The notes beneath the pieces are model-generated. The model worked only from the letters and a program-made list of their open reading frames with translations. It was not told where the DNA came from and searched no databases. A DNA stretch of 5,993 nt from JAYELX01 sp964544065. GTDB taxonomy: Bacteria; Chloroflexota; Anaerolineae; Anaerolineales; UBA11858. Position numbers and translations under genes: made by a program. Positions 5,412 to 5,993 of the stretch are shown here, piece after piece (position 1 is the stretch's first letter; every line of letters begins with the position of its first letter). The DNA is taken from positions 1-5,993 of the forward strand of contig CAZJBA010000177.1 in the NCBI GenBank assembly GCA_964544065.1, in the 5' to 3' direction.

Positions 5412-5666
5412 ATGATCAAATCCTTTTCCGACAAAGACACAGAAAGGCTATTTCGTGGTCAAAGACCGCGAAAACTACCCAATTCTATTTGGAAGCGTGG
5501 AACGAGAAAGCTGCTTATCCTTCATGCGGCCACGGACCTATTGGAACTGAGAATTCCGCCAGGAAATCGACTAGAAAAGCTTAGGGGAGATCGGGAAGGA
5601 GAACACAGCATCCGAATCAATGACCAGTGGAGAATATGTTGTAAGCGTTCAGGGGGTGGGTGTTGA
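5412..5666 (+). pseudogene. higB: HigB-type (RelE/ParE superfamily) toxin gene cut by an IS66 element
   Basis: HigB toxins are ribosome-dependent mRNA endonucleases neutralised by HigA, usually encoded just downstream. The protein begins MIKSFSDKDTERLF. It then shows the family blocks LHAATDLLELRIPPGNRLEKL, RGDREGEHSIRINDQWRI and the central beta strands. Native sequence covers 76 codons plus one base and stops at 5640. The remaining eight residues (CKRSGGGC) are read from the IS66 end and the frame closes at TGA 5664-5666. The usual length is about 92, so the last strand and the C-terminal DYH-type residues, important in this family, are lost. The start at 5412 is fixed by the promoter geometry and by similarity. 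Any higA would lie beyond the IS66 element, outside the window. The toxin is probably inactive. Confidence 0.82.
5633..5640. repeat. Candidate left copy of an IS66 target-site duplication
   Basis: IS66-family elements duplicate 8 bp. The eight bases abutting the element end are AATATGTT. The second copy would lie at the far end of the element, outside the window, so this is a prediction. Confidence 0.4.
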
Positions 5667-5993
5667 TGGGAGCAAGGATGGTGAAGTCTTATTCCAATTG
5701 GCGACCTCGCAGGCTTCCGTGAGGTAATCTAGTAGATTACATTGCTGTTGCTTCATTGTAGCGACAACAGTCATGATCCGCTCAGCAAAACGACTGCCAG
5801 CCGTACTCTGGGTACCAAAGCTTGTCTTGCGCCAACGTACCCCATGACGCACTTGGCGTTCAGCCAGATTGTTGGTTGGAACTATTCCTTCAAGGCGCAC
5901 GAACGTCCAGAGGGCAGCTTCACGCTTCGCCGAGGCGTGCAAAGGCAGCTTTGTGTTCGGGATCCTCTTTGACGGTCTCCCAATTCCCCTCGA
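5641..5993 (-). mobile_element. IS66-family insertion sequence, one end only
   Basis: The element end is at 5641 with GTAAGCGTTCAGGGGGTG. The GTAAGCG start is the hallmark terminal sequence of the IS66 family. The toxin reading frame loses similarity exactly there. The transposase gene runs toward this end on the minus strand and its stop lies inside the terminal repeat. The rest of the element extends past the right edge of the window. Confidence 0.85.
5649..5993 (-). pseudogene. tnpC: IS66-family transposase (TnpC), C-terminal part, apparently frameshifted
   Basis: Residues from the frame 5942-5649 show the IS66 C-terminal core: EAALWTFVRLEGIVPTNNLA, ERQVRHGVRWRKTSFGTQST, AGSRFAERIMTVVATMKQQQ, and the end PSLLPSTPTP. 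EGIVPTNNLAER carries the conserved late catalytic Glu. Upstream of about 5925 the family-like sequence is in another frame: WETVKEDPEHKAAFARLGEA (5982-5923) and then TGA at 5922-5920. The two pieces join at about 5920-5930, so a small indel probably breaks the gene. The alternative is that the frame stays open as read to the edge, but that upstream sequence (RPSKRIPNTKLPLHASA) is not IS66-like. The 5' part lies outside the window. Confidence 0.8.

Noticed and set aside
5345..5584. 79-codon plus-strand frame overlapping the toxin gene
   Set aside because: It is a shadow frame of the toxin, with no family-like content.
1..5993. CRISPR array, tRNA or rRNA genes
   Set aside because: No regularly spaced direct repeats, tRNA cloverleaf with CCA-type end or rRNA-like conserved sequence was found on either strand.

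Overview
The window is mid-GC bacterial DNA with AT-rich intergenic stretches. The style of the cold-shock protein, the two-component remnants and the mixed IS content suggest a Chloroflexota (Anaerolineae-like) genome. That assignment is inference from protein style; no rRNA or other marker is present.

Layout, left to right. 1-98: the 3' end of a group II intron (domains V and VI). 99-196: nothing recognisable. 197-600: a complete minus-strand cold-shock protein gene with its terminator, a leader inverted repeat that folds onto the ribosome-binding region and start codon, and a weak promoter. 675-1485, plus strand: a decayed two-component system, with a histidine kinase remnant (no 5' part, an amber stop, a damaged ATP-binding G box), a CheY-like receiver that has apparently lost its ATG, and possibly the start of a third gene. 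1486-1668: no gene, but hairpin-rich sequence.

1669-4619 (minus strand) is the centre of interest. It is a tight two-gene operon, transcribed from high to low coordinates. The first gene encodes a 545-residue fusion of a B12-binding domain with a glutamate-mutase E-like (methylaspartate mutase-like) barrel. The second, 26 bp downstream, encodes a 428-residue NAD(P)-dependent octopine/nopaline (opine) dehydrogenase-family protein. Both look intact and have good Shine-Dalgarno sequences. Together they suggest a B12-dependent carbon-skeleton rearrangement coupled to opine-type reductive condensation or oxidative cleavage of an amino acid. The substrate cannot be read from sequence.

4620-4985 has no intact gene. 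It holds a minus-strand reading frame broken by two stops, which looks like a dead small gene, and a promoter-like motif closely similar to the one upstream of the cold-shock gene. 4986-5993 is a patch of mobile-element debris: the 3' third of an ISAs1-family transposase gene, a leaderless higB-type toxin gene with a near-consensus promoter, and an IS66-family element whose end lies inside the toxin gene. The element continues past the right edge, and its transposase appears frameshifted. An intact metabolic operon thus sits between decaying and mobile sequences.
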